A stretch of DNA of 64,000 nucleotides from an uncultured Eubacteriales bacterium (GTDB taxonomy: Bacteria > Bacillota > Clostridia > Oscillospirales > Oscillospiraceae), in contig UQXI01000004.1 in the NCBI GenBank assembly GCA_900544975.1, forward strand, positions 1-64,000. Direction: 5' to 3'. The notes under the pieces were generated by a model, which did no database searches, was not told the DNA's origin, and was given only the letters and a program-made list of their open reading frames with translations. Of the stretch, positions 17,483-25,844 are shown piece by piece (position 1 is the first letter of the stretch; each line of letters begins with the position of its first letter). A program made the position numbers and the translations under genes.

Positions 17483-19005
17483 TGGAAGCCCTTTGTCAAA
17501 AGCAATTTCTGCAGCTTGCTCCCCCCACAGAGGCAGATCCGCGGGCGGAGAAGCAGCGGATTCTGGATGCCCTGTCTCCGGCCTTGGGCAGTGTGCGAAT
17601 GGCCCTGCCTGTGATGCGGAAGCTGCACGCGGTGCTCCGGGATGCACAGTGGCAGGTGACGGCCACCCTGGCCTGGACCGGCCTGTGCTGGGAGGTGGTA
17701 GGTCTTGCCCCCGGCAACACGGCAGACCGGAATTATGGCATTTGCGTGGACCTGGGGAGCACCACAGTCTGCATGCGACTGGTGAATCTTGCCACCGGGG
17801 AGACTGTCTGCCAGGACAGCGCATACAACCGGCAGATTGCCTTTGGCGAGGACATCCTGACTCGGGTGTTTTACAGCAAAGACAACGCCGCCGCTTTGGA
17901 GGAGATCCGCCAGGCCACCCTGGCGACCTTCCAGGAGGTGCTGGAGGGGTTGGAAGAGAAAAGCGGCTACCCAGTTGCCAGCTGTGGCGCCATGACGGTG
18001 GCTGGAAATACCACCATGATGCACTTCCTCCTGGGGCTGGATGCCTTTGGCGTGTTTGCAGCCCCATATGCCCCCCGCGCCATGCGGTTTGATCCTTACC
18101 CTGCCAGGGACCTGGGCCTTTTGCTGGATGGCTATGTGTATTGCTATCCCTGCCGGGCCAATTACCTGGGAGGCGATATCATCAGCGGCCTGGTGGCAAC
18201 CAATCTGACCCGGGAGTCGGAGATCTGTGTTTTTTTGGACATTGGCACCAACGGGGAACTGGTGGTGGGAAACCGGGAGTTTCTCATGGCAGGCGCCGGT
18301 GCTGCCGGCCCTGCGTTGGAGGGCGGTGTGGTAAAAACCGGTATGCGGGCTGTGGAGGGCGCTGTGAGCTATGTCCGCCTGGAGCAGGGAACGTTCTACC
18401 TGACCGTCATCGGGGGCGGTGCGCCTCAGGGGCTGTGCGGCAGCGGCATTGTGGATCTGATTGCCCAGCTGTATTTGAATGGTCTGGTGGATTTGCGGGG
18501 AAAACTGATCCCCGAATCCGGCAAGCTGGAGCAGCGGGATGGGGAATGGGCCGTCTGCTATGCGCCTGGCCTGTACTTCTATCAGAGCGACATCGATGCC
18601 TTTCTCCAGACCAAGGCGGCAGCCAACACCATGGTGGAATATATGCTGGATGCCCTGGGCGTGCCGATGGATCAGGTGGGGAAGTTTTTTGTCGCCGGGG
18701 CCTTTGGCACATATCTGGATAAGGAGTCTGCCGTCACCATCGGCCTGTATCCGGATCTGCCTAGGGACCGGATTGTGAGCGCCGGCAACACCTCTCTGGA
18801 GGGCGCCCACCGGCTTCTGTGCGACCGGGAAATCTGGGACGGCTTGGACCGGATTTTGGACACCATGGAGTATGTGCAGTTCGGTGAGGTGGCCAACTTC
18901 ATTGACCGGATGGCAGCGGCCAAAGCCATCCCCCATACGGATCTGTCCCGATACCCTTCCGTCCGCCGAAAGCTTTTGGCCCGCGGACGGCTGGCCCAAG
19001 GCTGA
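17482..19005 (+). CDS. ASKHA-domain ATPase, RACo/DUF4445-like without ferredoxin domain
   Basis: The 507-residue product carries an ASKHA-type ATPase: ICVDLGSTTVCMRL (phosphate 1, about residue 90), VFLDIGTNGELVVG (phosphate 2), AGAGAAGPALEGGVV and GSGIVDLIAQLYLNG. It is the C-terminal module of RACo proteins, which reactivate corrinoid proteins by ATP-driven reduction. RACo proteins normally begin with a [2Fe-2S] ferredoxin domain; here the first 85 residues contain only two scattered Cys, so an external electron donor or another role is likely. No corrinoid protein or methyltransferase is nearby. It overlaps the upstream membrane gene by one base. Confidence 0.8.
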   Translation: MEALCQKQFLQLAPPTEADPRAEKQRILDALSPALGSVRMALPVMRKLHAVLRDAQWQVTATLAWTGLCWEVVGLAPGNTADRNYGICVDLGSTTVCMRLVNLATGETVCQDSAYNRQIAFGEDILTRVFYSKDNAAALEEIRQATLATFQEVLEGLEEKSGYPVASCGAMTVAGNTTMMHFLLGLDAFGVFAAPYAPRAMRFDPYPARDLGLLLDGYVYCYPCRANYLGGDIISGLVATNLTRESEICVFLDIGTNGELVVGNREFLMAGAGAAGPALEGGVVKTGMRAVEGAVSYVRLEQGTFYLTVIGGGAPQGLCGSGIVDLIAQLYLNGLVDLRGKLIPESGKLEQRDGEWAVCYAPGLYFYQSDIDAFLQTKAAANTMVEYMLDALGVPMDQVGKFFVAGAFGTYLDKESAVTIGLYPDLPRDRIVSAGNTSLEGAHRLLCDREIWDGLDRILDTMEYVQFGEVANFIDRMAAAKAIPHTDLSRYPSVRRKLLARGRLAQG

Positions 19006-19016
19006 CAGTTTGGAAG

Positions 19017-19056
19017 AAAAGCGCTATGCAGGAATGTTGTCTGCATAGCGCTTTTA
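19017..19056. terminator. Bidirectional terminator
   Basis: AAGCGCTATGCAG (19019-19031) and its exact complement (19041-19053) flank a nine-base loop. An A-run before and a T-run after allow it to end both the ASKHA operon on the plus strand and the convergent minus-strand gene at 19069. Confidence 0.85.
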
Positions 19057-19068
19057 ATTGAAGGGCAG

Positions 19069-19278
19069 TCAGAGGGAAAAGTCCTCCTGGTCATATTTGG
19101 AGAAGTCTACAGCCTTTTTCCGGGGAGGAATTCGCTTCAGAGGATCATAGCGGAAACGCCTGCAAGCGCAGTCCTCGCGCAGGAGTCCCTTCTTGGTGCA
19201 GACAATCTGCTCGTCATCCAAGCGGACGCCATGGGTGCAGTATTGACATGAGCTTGGTATTTTTTTCCGGAACAGCAT
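19069..19278 (-). CDS. Small Cys-rich conserved protein
   Basis: A 69-residue protein, MLFRKKIPSSCQYCTHG at the start, with five Cys in the spacing CxxC...C...CxC (SCQYC, IVCTKK, EDCACRRF), a likely zinc or iron-sulfur knuckle, and a basic tail. GGGAGG precedes ATG 19278. Similar short proteins occur in Clostridia without assigned function. It lies 29 bases after the YlbJ gene on the same strand and probably shares its transcript. Confidence 0.7.
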   Translation of the reverse strand: MLFRKKIPSSCQYCTHGVRLDDEQIVCTKKGLLREDCACRRFRYDPLKRIPPRKKAVDFSKYDQEDFSL

Positions 19279-19307
19279 CTGTGTTCCCTCCCACATTGTT
19301 TCTTTTG

Positions 19308-20417
19308 TTAGTATACATCAAGAGCTTCTTCTTTTCCAGCTTTTTTTCGCAGCCGCAGGCACCAAATGCCCAAGCCGCACAGAAACAAAGCGGTGACAAT
19401 GGCCGTAGCCCTCAAAAGTCCGGCGTGATTGGGGAAGGCTGCTGTGGGCAGGGTACGAGGCAGCCAGCTGGGATACACGACCTGGATTCCCCAGGTGAGC
19501 AGAACTGCGATGGTTCCTTGCAAAACCTTGCCAGAGAGATAGTAGCGGCCTGTGAGACCATAGGGTGCAATCACAGATTTGGTCTGAAGCCATACGCATA
19601 GCCCCCCAAAGGCCAGAAAGCCCGAGGCCATACAGTACCGAAGCCCGGCGGCCTCCAATTGCGGCAGACGGCTGCAGCCACCTGCCAGCTCCAAAAGTCC
19701 CGACAGTCCAATTTCCACAGCCGGTGGCATCCAGGTTCCCAAGGCCCGCTCCAGAAAGGCGACAATGACCTGGAACAACAGGATGCATCCGCAGATCAGC
19801 CCCATGGTTTTGACTGCCCCGGTCATGACAGCGGAAAAGTCCAGTTTGGACGCCGGCTTCCGGATGGTGTTTCCGGATGAAGCAAGCACTTGGTTTCCTC
19901 TGGGGCGAAAGATCAGGCCGGTCAGCAAGGCGGAGACGATGTGAATGCCAAACAGAACGGCGGCAATTTTCCCGCTGCCAAAGAGTCCGCCCACCATACC
20001 GAATATGAAGGCTGGGCCTGCATTGCTGCAAAACGCCAGGAGCCGTTCCGCTTCCGCTTTGGTAAGCAGCCGTTCTCCGTAGAGGGTAGCTGCAGTTTGG
20101 GCTCCCACCGGGTATCCGCCCAGCAGGCCCAGTACCAGAGCCGCCGCCCCCTGGGGAGGCAGACCAAAGGCGGGGCCCATCACCGGTCCCACCACCCGGG
20201 CGCACCATTCCACCGCGCCAGAGCTGGTAAAGAGGCGCGCTGCCACCAAAAATGGGAAGAGCGACGGCACCACCGTTTGCAAGCACAGCTGCAGCCCGGC
20301 GCTGGCAGCGGACACGGCAGTTTCCGCATCCAGGATCAAGGCCAGAATGGCAAAAAAGCTCAAAAGGGCTGGCACGGCAGCAGCCCATGGGGAGGATTGT
20401 TGCTTCACTTCCATCAC
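19308..20417 (-). CDS. ylbJ: YlbJ-like sporulation membrane protein
   Basis: A 369-residue protein with about eight to nine transmembrane helices and the nucleoside-recognition/gate fold of YlbJ. TVVPSLFPFLVAARLF and GLLGGYPVGAQTAATLY are characteristic. In B. subtilis YlbJ is a mother-cell (SigE) protein needed for proper spores. The start is ambiguous: GTG 20417, ATG 20414 and GTG 20408 are in frame behind GAGG; GTG 20408 has the best spacing. It is divergent from yqfC, another SigE-type gene. Confidence 0.85.
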   Translation of the reverse strand: MMEVKQQSSPWAAAVPALLSFFAILALILDAETAVSAASAGLQLCLQTVVPSLFPFLVAARLFTSSGAVEWCARVVGPVMGPAFGLPPQGAAALVLGLLGGYPVGAQTAATLYGERLLTKAEAERLLAFCSNAGPAFIFGMVGGLFGSGKIAAVLFGIHIVSALLTGLIFRPRGNQVLASSGNTIRKPASKLDFSAVMTGAVKTMGLICGCILLFQVIVAFLERALGTWMPPAVEIGLSGLLELAGGCSRLPQLEAAGLRYCMASGFLAFGGLCVWLQTKSVIAPYGLTGRYYLSGKVLQGTIAVLLTWGIQVVYPSWLPRTLPTAAFPNHAGLLRATAIVTALFLCGLGIWCLRLRKKAGKEEALDVY

Positions 20418-20440
20418 CTCGAAAGAATCTATGCGTCAAG

Positions 20441-20469
20441 GTCAAGTCTTTTGCAGCGCCGCATATATT
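20441..20469 (+). promoter_or_regulatory. Candidate SigE promoter of yqfCD
   Basis: GTCAAGTC (20441-20448), 13 bases, then CATATATT (20462-20469) approximates the SigE consensus, whose -10 box is CATACAnT. yqfC and yqfD are SigE targets in B. subtilis. The call rests on this single similarity and the gene context. Confidence 0.4.
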
Positions 20470-20522
20470 TTTATGGACGCAGGGAGGAAGCGCTCTGTGC
20501 CGGATTCGAGCAAGGATGTGAT

Positions 20523-20816
20523 GTGACTTTGAAAAAGGGCCGATCCATGCTCCGCCTGATGGCGGAGGCGGCAGACACGCCCCAGGAGCTGCTGCCTGGT
20601 ATGCCGCTGATTGAGATCACCGGCAGTGGGCGAGTGCTCATTGAGAATCACGGCGGTGTTACGGAATATGAAACCGATCGGATTCGGGTACGTCTGCGCT
20701 TTGGGGCTGTGGTGATTCGGGGGAGCCGCCTGAAGATCACCCGCATGAGTAAATGCCAGTTGGTGATATCCGGGAGCCTGCTGGGCGTAGACCTGGAGAG
20801 GGGGAGCGGCTGTTGA
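20523..20816 (+). CDS. yqfC: Sporulation protein YqfC
   Basis: A 97-residue protein beginning at a GTG (VTLKKGRSMLRLM) preceded by AAGGA. The length and the features PLIEITGSGRVLIENHGGV and VVIRGSRLKITRM match YqfC (93 residues in B. subtilis), a SigE-controlled sporulation protein of unknown biochemical role. The reading frame is open upstream, but that portion overlaps ylbJ and shows no homology. It overlaps yqfD by four bases (TTGA). Confidence 0.9.
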   Translation: MTLKKGRSMLRLMAEAADTPQELLPGMPLIEITGSGRVLIENHGGVTEYETDRIRVRLRFGAVVIRGSRLKITRMSKCQLVISGSLLGVDLERGSGC

Positions 20817-22012
20817 ATCAATTGATCCGATATTTGTTTGGAACCGTACAGGTGGAACTGGTGAGTGCAGACCCGGCGGCGGCGCTCACATACTATAGCA
20901 CCCAGGGCCTCCGGCTTCTGGACCCGGAGCTGACGGCCCCTCTCACCATGACCATGACCATGAGCAGCCACACCTGGCGGCGTCTGGAGCCGCTGGCCAA
21001 GGCCCGGGGGGACCGCTGCCGGTGCATTGGAAAGCGGGGCTTGGTCGTGAGCCTGGCCAGAAGCCGCCGTCGGATCCCTTTTTTGGTGGCAGCGGCCCTT
21101 CTGATTCTGGCGGTGCTATATGCGCCGACTCGGGTGTGGTTTGTGGAGGTAGAGGGCAATTCTACCATTCCGGACCGGAAGATTCTGTCTGCTGCTGAGG
21201 CCTGCGGCGTGAAATTTTGGGCCAAATCCGGAGAAATCCGAAGTGAGCAGGTGAAAAATCAAATCTTAAACCTGATTCCGGAGCTTCAGTGGGCCGGCGT
21301 CAATTTCTCTGGTGGCGTGGCGGTGGTCTCCGTCCGGGAGCGTCTGCAGGACGAACCGATTCGGGAGCGAAATTCCATTACCAATGTGGTGGCTGCCCGG
21401 GATGGCGTCATTGTCTCTATGAGTGTCCTGGGCGGTCAGTCCCTGTGTCAGGTGGGGCAGGCGGTCCGGGCAGGGGAGCTGCTGGTGACAGGATGTGTGG
21501 ATTTGGAGACCCATACCCAGTACACCCATGCAGATGCAGAGATTTACGCCATGACTCAGCGGACTTTGACCGCTGTGTATCCCCAGACTGCAACCCAAAA
21601 AGCCTATACCGGTCAGGTGATTCGCCGTTACAGCCTGGTGATAGGGAGAAAAAGAATAAATTTATCCGGAAACAGTGGAATTTCTGAGGTCAGTTGTGAT
21701 AAAATGACGGAGAGGAAAACGCTGACTCTTCCAGGCGGCTTCTCCCTGCCGGTGACCTTGGTGGTGGAGACTTACCGGCCTTATGAAGCGGTCCAGACTC
21801 AGGTCTCCCAGGCCCAAGCGCAGGCGGCGCTGTGTGATTATGCCCAGAGGGCGGTCCAAGGGGATATGATTGCCGGGAAGATTTTAGGACAGGAGCCTGT
21901 CTTTCAGGAGGAGTCCGGCCTTTTTTGGATGAATATGACTTGTGCCTGCCAGGAGATGATTGCCAGGCAGCGTCCGGCAGAATTGTTTGAAGGTGAAAGT
22001 ACAAATGACTGA
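20813..22012 (+). CDS. yqfD: Sporulation protein YqfD
   Basis: A 399-residue protein, matching B. subtilis YqfD (398). The TTG start (MNQLIRYLFGTVQVEL) has GGGGGAG six bases upstream and overlaps the yqfC stop. One transmembrane helix (about residues 92-110, IPFLVAAALLILAVLY) separates an N-terminal cytoplasmic part from a large extracytoplasmic domain. The family is SigE-dependent and needed for efficient sporulation. It overlaps phoH by eight bases. Confidence 0.9.
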   Translation: MNQLIRYLFGTVQVELVSADPAAALTYYSTQGLRLLDPELTAPLTMTMTMSSHTWRRLEPLAKARGDRCRCIGKRGLVVSLARSRRRIPFLVAAALLILAVLYAPTRVWFVEVEGNSTIPDRKILSAAEACGVKFWAKSGEIRSEQVKNQILNLIPELQWAGVNFSGGVAVVSVRERLQDEPIRERNSITNVVAARDGVIVSMSVLGGQSLCQVGQAVRAGELLVTGCVDLETHTQYTHADAEIYAMTQRTLTAVYPQTATQKAYTGQVIRRYSLVIGRKRINLSGNSGISEVSCDKMTERKTLTLPGGFSLPVTLVVETYRPYEAVQTQVSQAQAQAALCDYAQRAVQGDMIAGKILGQEPVFQEESGLFWMNMTCACQEMIARQRPAELFEGESTND

Positions 22013-23003
22013 ACGAATCGTAAATGTAGAACGAGTGGAAGACCTCATTAGCGTCTTTGGCTCTTTGGATGAGAACATCCACCGCGTGGAGCAGGAGTTT
22101 GGGGTCCAGATTTTAAACCGGGGCTCCGATCTGAAACTCTCCGGGGAAGAAGAGGCGACAGACAAGGCCGCCCGTACCATTGAGGGCCTGATGGCCCTGG
22201 CCTCCAAGGGGGAGATCATTGACGAGCAAAAGGTCCGGTATCTCATCACCCTGGTCCAGTCCGGGAACGATGACCAGGTGGCCCAGATGGCCCGGGATGT
22301 GGTCTGCATTACGGCCAAGGGAAAGCCCATCAAGGCCAAAACCATTGGCCAGCAGAAATATATGAAAGCCATTCAGAAGCACACCATCACCGTGGGGGTG
22401 GGCCCTGCCGGCACTGGCAAGACCTACCTGGCGGTGGCCGCTGCTGTGGCGGCGTTTCGGGAGCGGACAGTCAACCGGATCATCCTGACCCGCCCGGCGG
22501 TAGAGGCTGGAGAGCGCCTGGGCTTTTTGCCCGGCGATCTCCAAAATAAGGTCGATCCCTATCTGCGTCCCCTGTACGATGCCCTGTATGACATGCTGGG
22601 GCCAGAAACCTATCAGAAGTACCTGGAGCGGGGTAGCATTGAGGTTGCGCCCCTGGCCTATATGCGGGGCCGCACCCTGGACGACAGTTTCATCATTTTG
22701 GATGAAGCGCAGAACACCACCCGGGAACAAATGAAGATGTTTTTGACCCGCCTGGGCTTCGGCTCCAAAATTGTCATCACTGGAGATGTGACCCAAATTG
22801 ATCTGCCAGAAGACAAGGTGAGCGGCTTAAAGGATGCCATTCGTGTCCTGGATGGGGTGGAGGACATTGCCATCTGCACCCTCAGCAGTGCCGATGTGGT
22901 GCGCCACGCCCTGGTGCAGAAGATCATCAGCGCCTATGAGAAGGTGGAGCAACGTCGGGCCGAGGGGAAACCCAAAAATACCTACAAAGGGAGCCGGAAA
23001 TGA
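22005..23003 (+). CDS. phoH: PhoH family ATPase
   Basis: A 332-residue P-loop ATPase with Walker A GPAGTGKT (about residue 137), FIILDEAQN Walker B and GSKIVITGDVTQIDLP, all typical of PhoH. The family is linked to RNA metabolism and is almost always beside ybeY, as here. The N-terminal KH-like segment (about residues 10-80) is present. ATG 22005 is preceded by GAAGGTG. It overlaps yqfD by eight bases and ybeY by four. Confidence 0.95.
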   Translation: MTERIVNVERVEDLISVFGSLDENIHRVEQEFGVQILNRGSDLKLSGEEEATDKAARTIEGLMALASKGEIIDEQKVRYLITLVQSGNDDQVAQMARDVVCITAKGKPIKAKTIGQQKYMKAIQKHTITVGVGPAGTGKTYLAVAAAVAAFRERTVNRIILTRPAVEAGERLGFLPGDLQNKVDPYLRPLYDALYDMLGPETYQKYLERGSIEVAPLAYMRGRTLDDSFIILDEAQNTTREQMKMFLTRLGFGSKIVITGDVTQIDLPEDKVSGLKDAIRVLDGVEDIAICTLSSADVVRHALVQKIISAYEKVEQRRAEGKPKNTYKGSRK

Positions 23004-23494
23004 ACGCCAAAATCAACATTTCGTTTGACCACCGGAGCCTTCTGTCGGTCCCGGTTACCCGCGTGATTCGCCAATGCGTTCTGGCCACCTTGCAGGCGGA
23101 GAAGGTGCCGGTTCCCTGTGAGATCAACGTGCTGCTCACCAATGACGACGGGATTCACGCCATCAATCTGGCCAGCCGGCAGGTGGACAGGCCTACCGAT
23201 GTTCTCTCCTTTCCCATGTTCCGGCTGACACCGGAGCACCTGCCCCGGGACTGGAGCGATTATCTGGATCCGGAGACTGGCCTGTGTCCCCTGGGCGATA
23301 TGGCCATTTCTCTGGAGCGGGCCAGAGCGCAGGCGGTGGAATTCGGCCACTCGGTCCGCCGGGAGGTGGGGTATCTCACCATCCACTCCATGCTCCACTT
23401 GCTGGGCTATGATCACCTGGACGAGGGGCCGCAAAAGACCCAGATGCGGGCTCACGAGGAGGCCGTCATCCGCGCCATTGATCTACATCGATAA
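23000..23494 (+). CDS. ybeY: YbeY endoribonuclease / rRNA maturation factor
   Basis: A 164-residue protein with the zinc motif HSMLHLLGYDH (about residues 128-138) and the family segment PTDVLSFPMF. YbeY takes part in 16S rRNA 3' processing and ribosome quality control. It is translationally coupled to phoH by a four-base overlap (ATGA), and GGGAG precedes the start. Confidence 0.97.
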   Translation: MNAKINISFDHRSLLSVPVTRVIRQCVLATLQAEKVPVPCEINVLLTNDDGIHAINLASRQVDRPTDVLSFPMFRLTPEHLPRDWSDYLDPETGLCPLGDMAISLERARAQAVEFGHSVRREVGYLTIHSMLHLLGYDHLDEGPQKTQMRAHEEAVIRAIDLHR

Positions 23495-23518
23495 AATAAA
23501 TAGGAGAGAAAAAACAAC

Positions 23519-24049
23519 ATGGATTCCAAAGTAACGTTCAAAAAAGCAGAACTGACCGATGCCGCGCTTCTGGCAGCCACCCGGCAAAAGGCTTGGGCGG
23601 CGACTTACCGTGGAATTTTTCCCGACGAAATGATTGACCAGTATGATCTGGAGCTTTATGCAGCCAAGGACCGGGAGAAATTGCAGGATCCCAAACGGGA
23701 GACATACTTGCTCCTGGATGGGGAGGCATGTGTAGGGTATTTCTCCTACGGCTCCAATGCGCGAGGAAAATTCTGGCTGTACTCCATGTATCTGCTGCCG
23801 GAGTATCAGCGCAAAGGAATCGGACGGACCATGATGCGCCAGGTGGCTTCGGCCTGCCGGGAGGGAGGGGCAGCTTCGTTCTATTGTAACTGCCATCCCC
23901 AAAATGTGCGCGCCCGCCGGTTTTACGAGGCCATGGGTGGAAGCCTGATCTGGTTTAGTCCCTGCCACCAAAACCGGGCCGAGGATTCGTGCCGTTATGA
24001 GTTTGATTTGGCAAAAGGAGAACCGCTATGGCAAGCAAAACCGCAATGA
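23519..24049 (+). CDS. GNAT family N-acetyltransferase
   Basis: A 176-residue acetyltransferase with the acetyl-CoA site LYSMYLLPEYQRKGIGRTMM and a C-terminal NVRARRFYEAMGG motif, as in RimI-type and small-molecule GNATs. The substrate is unknown. AGGAGAG lies 12 bases before the ATG. It overlaps era by 22 bases, so it is expressed with the ybeY-era operon although it is not a usual member. Confidence 0.9.
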   Translation: MDSKVTFKKAELTDAALLAATRQKAWAATYRGIFPDEMIDQYDLELYAAKDREKLQDPKRETYLLLDGEACVGYFSYGSNARGKFWLYSMYLLPEYQRKGIGRTMMRQVASACREGGAASFYCNCHPQNVRARRFYEAMGGSLIWFSPCHQNRAEDSCRYEFDLAKGEPLWQAKPQ

Positions 24050-24918
24050 TCACCATCGCAGGCCGCCCCAATGTGGGAAAATCCACCCTGACCAACCGGT
24101 TGGTGGGGGAAAAGGTGGCCATTGTATCTCACAAACCCCAGACCACCCGGAACCGCATCTGCGGCATTGTAAACCGGGGCGAAACTCAGTTTATTTTTGT
24201 GGATACCCCCGGGTTTCATAAGCCCAGGACCAAGCTGGGCGATTACATGGTGAATGTCACCCGGCAGTCTGTGTCCGAGGTGGACGCCGTCCTTTTGATG
24301 GTGGAACCCATTGCAAACCTGGGCCCCCAAGAGGAGGCGCTGCTGGAGCAGCTGCGCCAGACCGGGGAACCGGTGATTTTGGTAATCAACAAGATTGATA
24401 CTGTGGAGAAGGACGCGCTTTTGGCGGTCATTGCCCGGTATGCCAAAGAGATGGAGTTTGCCGCAGTGGTTCCGCTCAGCGCCAAGACCGGGGAAGGGGT
24501 CGAGGCGCTTCTGGAGGAGTGTACCCAGTTTGCCCAGGAGGGCCCCCATCTGTTCCCGGCTGGTATGACTTCCGACCAGCCGGAGCGCCAGATGATGGCA
24601 GAGATCATCCGGGAAAAGCTCCTGTGGTGCCTGGACCGTGAGGTCCCCCATGGCACGGCGGTGGAAGTGACCCGCTTTTCCGAGCGGGATGACGAAATCA
24701 TCGACCTGGAGGTCACCATTTACTGCGAAAAGGCCAGCCACAAGGGCATCATCATCGGCAAACAGGGCGCCATGCTGAAGAAAATCTCCACCATGGCGAG
24801 AGTCGACTGCGAGAAGTTTATGGGTACCAAAGTGTTTCTGACCACTTGGGTTAAGGTCAAGGAAAATTGGCGGGACAGCGATTTCCTCATCCGGAATTTT
24901 GGATATCAGGATACATGA
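24028..24918 (+). CDS. era: GTPase Era
   Basis: A 296-residue GTPase with G1 GRPNVGKS (residues 12-19), G2 QTTRNR, G3 DTPG, G4 NKID and a C-terminal type-II KH domain with IIIGKQGAMLKKI. Era binds the 3' end of 16S rRNA and assists 30S assembly. AAAAGGAG precedes the ATG. Its position between ybeY and yqzL-recO is the standard Firmicutes order. Confidence 0.98.
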   Translation: MASKTAMITIAGRPNVGKSTLTNRLVGEKVAIVSHKPQTTRNRICGIVNRGETQFIFVDTPGFHKPRTKLGDYMVNVTRQSVSEVDAVLLMVEPIANLGPQEEALLEQLRQTGEPVILVINKIDTVEKDALLAVIARYAKEMEFAAVVPLSAKTGEGVEALLEECTQFAQEGPHLFPAGMTSDQPERQMMAEIIREKLLWCLDREVPHGTAVEVTRFSERDDEIIDLEVTIYCEKASHKGIIIGKQGAMLKKISTMARVDCEKFMGTKVFLTTWVKVKENWRDSDFLIRNFGYQDT

Positions 24919-24992
24919 TTTTCCGGGAATAGTCCGGCGGCCCTGGCAAATCCTAATTCCCATGAGGACAGAAGAATGGGGAGGATGCCGAC

Positions 24993-25130
24993 ATGGAAGC
25001 GGAAAACCTGTGGCGATGTTTTTTGGAAACCGGAGCACCGGAATATTACCTGCTGTACAAAGCGGCAAAGGCGGAGGGAACCCATGTATTTGAAAACCCA
25101 GGGGCTTGTGCTGCGGGAGGTAGCGTATAA
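24993..25130 (+). CDS. yqzL: YqzL-like small protein
   Basis: A 45-codon gene starting MEAENLWRCFLETGAPEYYL, with GGGGAGG before the ATG. The pattern W-x-x-F-x-x-TG-x-x-x-YLLYK matches YqzL, the short protein (47 residues in B. subtilis) encoded between era and recO. It overlaps the start of recO by 47 bases in a different frame, so its last 15 residues are dictated by recO. Function unknown. Confidence 0.75.
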   Translation: MEAENLWRCFLETGAPEYYLLYKAAKAEGTHVFENPGACAAGGSV

Positions 25131-25833
25131 AGAGACGGACAAGCTACTCACCGTGCTGACCCGGGACTATGGGAAGATGACCCTGAAAGCCCGGGGTGTC
25201 CGCCGGTCCGGCAGCCCCCTGAAGGCGTCCTGCCAGCTGCTGGCCTGTGGAGAATTTACCATTTTTGAATACCGGGGCATGAGCACCATCAACGAGGCCC
25301 AGACGGTGGAGCTCTTCCCAGAGCTCCGGACAGATTTGGAGCTGCTTTCCCTGGGTACGTATTTTGCCCAGGTGGCGGAGGTCCTCTCCCAAGAGGATGA
25401 TCCCAATCCGGCGCTGCTGTCTCTGACGTTAAACGCCCTCTATGCCCTTGGGAAGCTCCGGAAGCCCCAGGGGTTGGTGAAGGCGGTGTTTGAGCTCCGG
25501 GCGGCCTGTCTGGCGGGATATACCCCGGACTTGGAGGGGTGCCGGAGTTGTGGGAATCCGGAGCCGGACCGTTTTGATCTGGAAGGCGGCTGTCTGGAGT
25601 GCGCTCATTGCCGGAGCGGAGATGGGACTTTTATGGCCGTCACACCTGGTATTTTAGCGGCGATGCGCCATGTAGCTGCCTGCCCGGCCTCCAGGCTGTT
25701 TTCCTTCTGCCTGGGGGAGGAGACGCTTCGGGCCTTTGGCAGCCTGACAGAGCGATACCTCTCCACCCAACTGGAACGGGGATTTTCTACTTTGGATTTT
25801 TATAAGTCGCTGTTTCCAGTTCGTGACGCTTAG
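25084..25833 (+). CDS. recO: DNA repair protein RecO
   Basis: A 249-residue protein: N-terminal OB fold (MYLKTQGLVLREVAYKETDK, then LTVLTRDYGKMTLKARGVRR), a helical middle, and a zinc finger CRSCG...CAHC at about residues 155-180. RecO loads RecA with RecR and anneals ssDNA. ATG 25084 is preceded by GGAGGG and matches the family's N-terminus. Confidence 0.95.
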   Translation: MYLKTQGLVLREVAYKETDKLLTVLTRDYGKMTLKARGVRRSGSPLKASCQLLACGEFTIFEYRGMSTINEAQTVELFPELRTDLELLSLGTYFAQVAEVLSQEDDPNPALLSLTLNALYALGKLRKPQGLVKAVFELRAACLAGYTPDLEGCRSCGNPEPDRFDLEGGCLECAHCRSGDGTFMAVTPGILAAMRHVAACPASRLFSFCLGEETLRAFGSLTERYLSTQLERGFSTLDFYKSLFPVRDA

Positions 25834-25844
25834 GAGGCCTACAT

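Noticed and set aside
17389..18999. Long minus-strand frame opposite the ASKHA ATPase gene
   Set aside because: Composition rich in Gln, His, Pro and Gly, no ribosome binding site, fully antisense to a well-supported gene.
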